Assembly (NCBI GenBank): GCA_027325115.1
Contig: DAHWFG010000260.1
Coordinates: 1-5,734, forward strand
Source: JAKBCQ01 sp021807585
GTDB taxonomy: Bacteria > Planctomycetota > Planctomycetia > Isosphaerales > Isosphaeraceae
Direction of reading: 5' to 3'
DNA length: 5,734 bases
Made by a program: the position numbers and the translations under genes. The notes beneath the pieces were generated by a model that did no database searches, was not told where the DNA came from, and saw nothing but the letters and a program-made list of their open reading frames with translations. Below are positions 5,680-5,734 of the stretch, piece after piece. Each line of letters begins with the position of its first letter. Positions within the stretch are counted from its first letter, which is position 1.

Positions 5680-5734
5680 CCCCGTCTTAGCAATAAGTAA
5701 TGCTATAAACGCTACCCAGTGCCATCCGGCCAAT

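Noticed and set aside
5688..5705. TAGCA / TGCTA inverted repeat after the toxin gene
   Set aside because: Only five base pairs with an eight-base loop and no T-run; too weak to call a terminator. The rest of the last 55 bases shows nothing recognisable.
1..5734. CRISPR array, tRNA, rRNA or insertion sequence
   Set aside because: No regularly spaced long repeats, no cloverleaf-like segment and no transposase or terminal inverted repeats were seen on either strand.

Overview
The window reads as a piece of a GC-rich bacterial chromosome, with all supported genes on the plus strand. The gene families (a CitMHS_2-type antiporter, a lipid-anchored RoxA-like di-haem cytochrome, a patatin, an acetoacetate-decarboxylase-family protein and a PIN toxin pair) and the strong Shine-Dalgarno sites fit a Planctomycetota-like organism. 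That assignment is an inference with modest confidence; no rRNA or other marker gene is present to settle it. GC content is uneven: for example 38 of 60 bases at 1501-1560 but only 19 of 60 at 5461-5520.

Layout. Bases 2-631 hold the C-terminal part of an integral-membrane ion:proton antiporter whose start lies outside the window. A 225-base gap follows, with a 16-base perfect palindrome and a possible promoter. Bases 857-1870 encode a patatin-like phospholipase with intact catalytic residues. After a 122-base gap holding AT-rich direct repeats, a promoter candidate and a strong ribosome binding site, bases 1993-4002 encode a large predicted lipoprotein with two CxxCH haem sites, related to RoxA and the di-haem cytochrome c peroxidases. 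Its stop is 33 bases from the next gene, 4036-4776, an acetoacetate decarboxylase family enzyme that keeps the Schiff-base lysine pair. These two genes are probably one operon. A 226-base gap with a hairpin and a possible promoter separates them from a toxin-antitoxin pair (antitoxin 5003-5251, PIN toxin 5251-5679, overlapping by one base) in visibly more AT-rich DNA. The last 55 bases hold nothing I can name.

How the genes may work together. The cytochrome would act outside the inner membrane on an oxidisable or peroxide substrate, and the decarboxylase-family enzyme in the cytoplasm on a beta-keto acid or related carbonyl compound. Their pairing is the most suggestive functional link here, but no pathway can be proven from the sequence. 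The antiporter, the patatin and the toxin pair look like independent units. I do not see a clear defence island, CRISPR array, transposon or RNA gene. The most unusual whole-window signals are a strong excess of GATC and short AT-rich patches of synonymous codons inside otherwise GC-rich genes.
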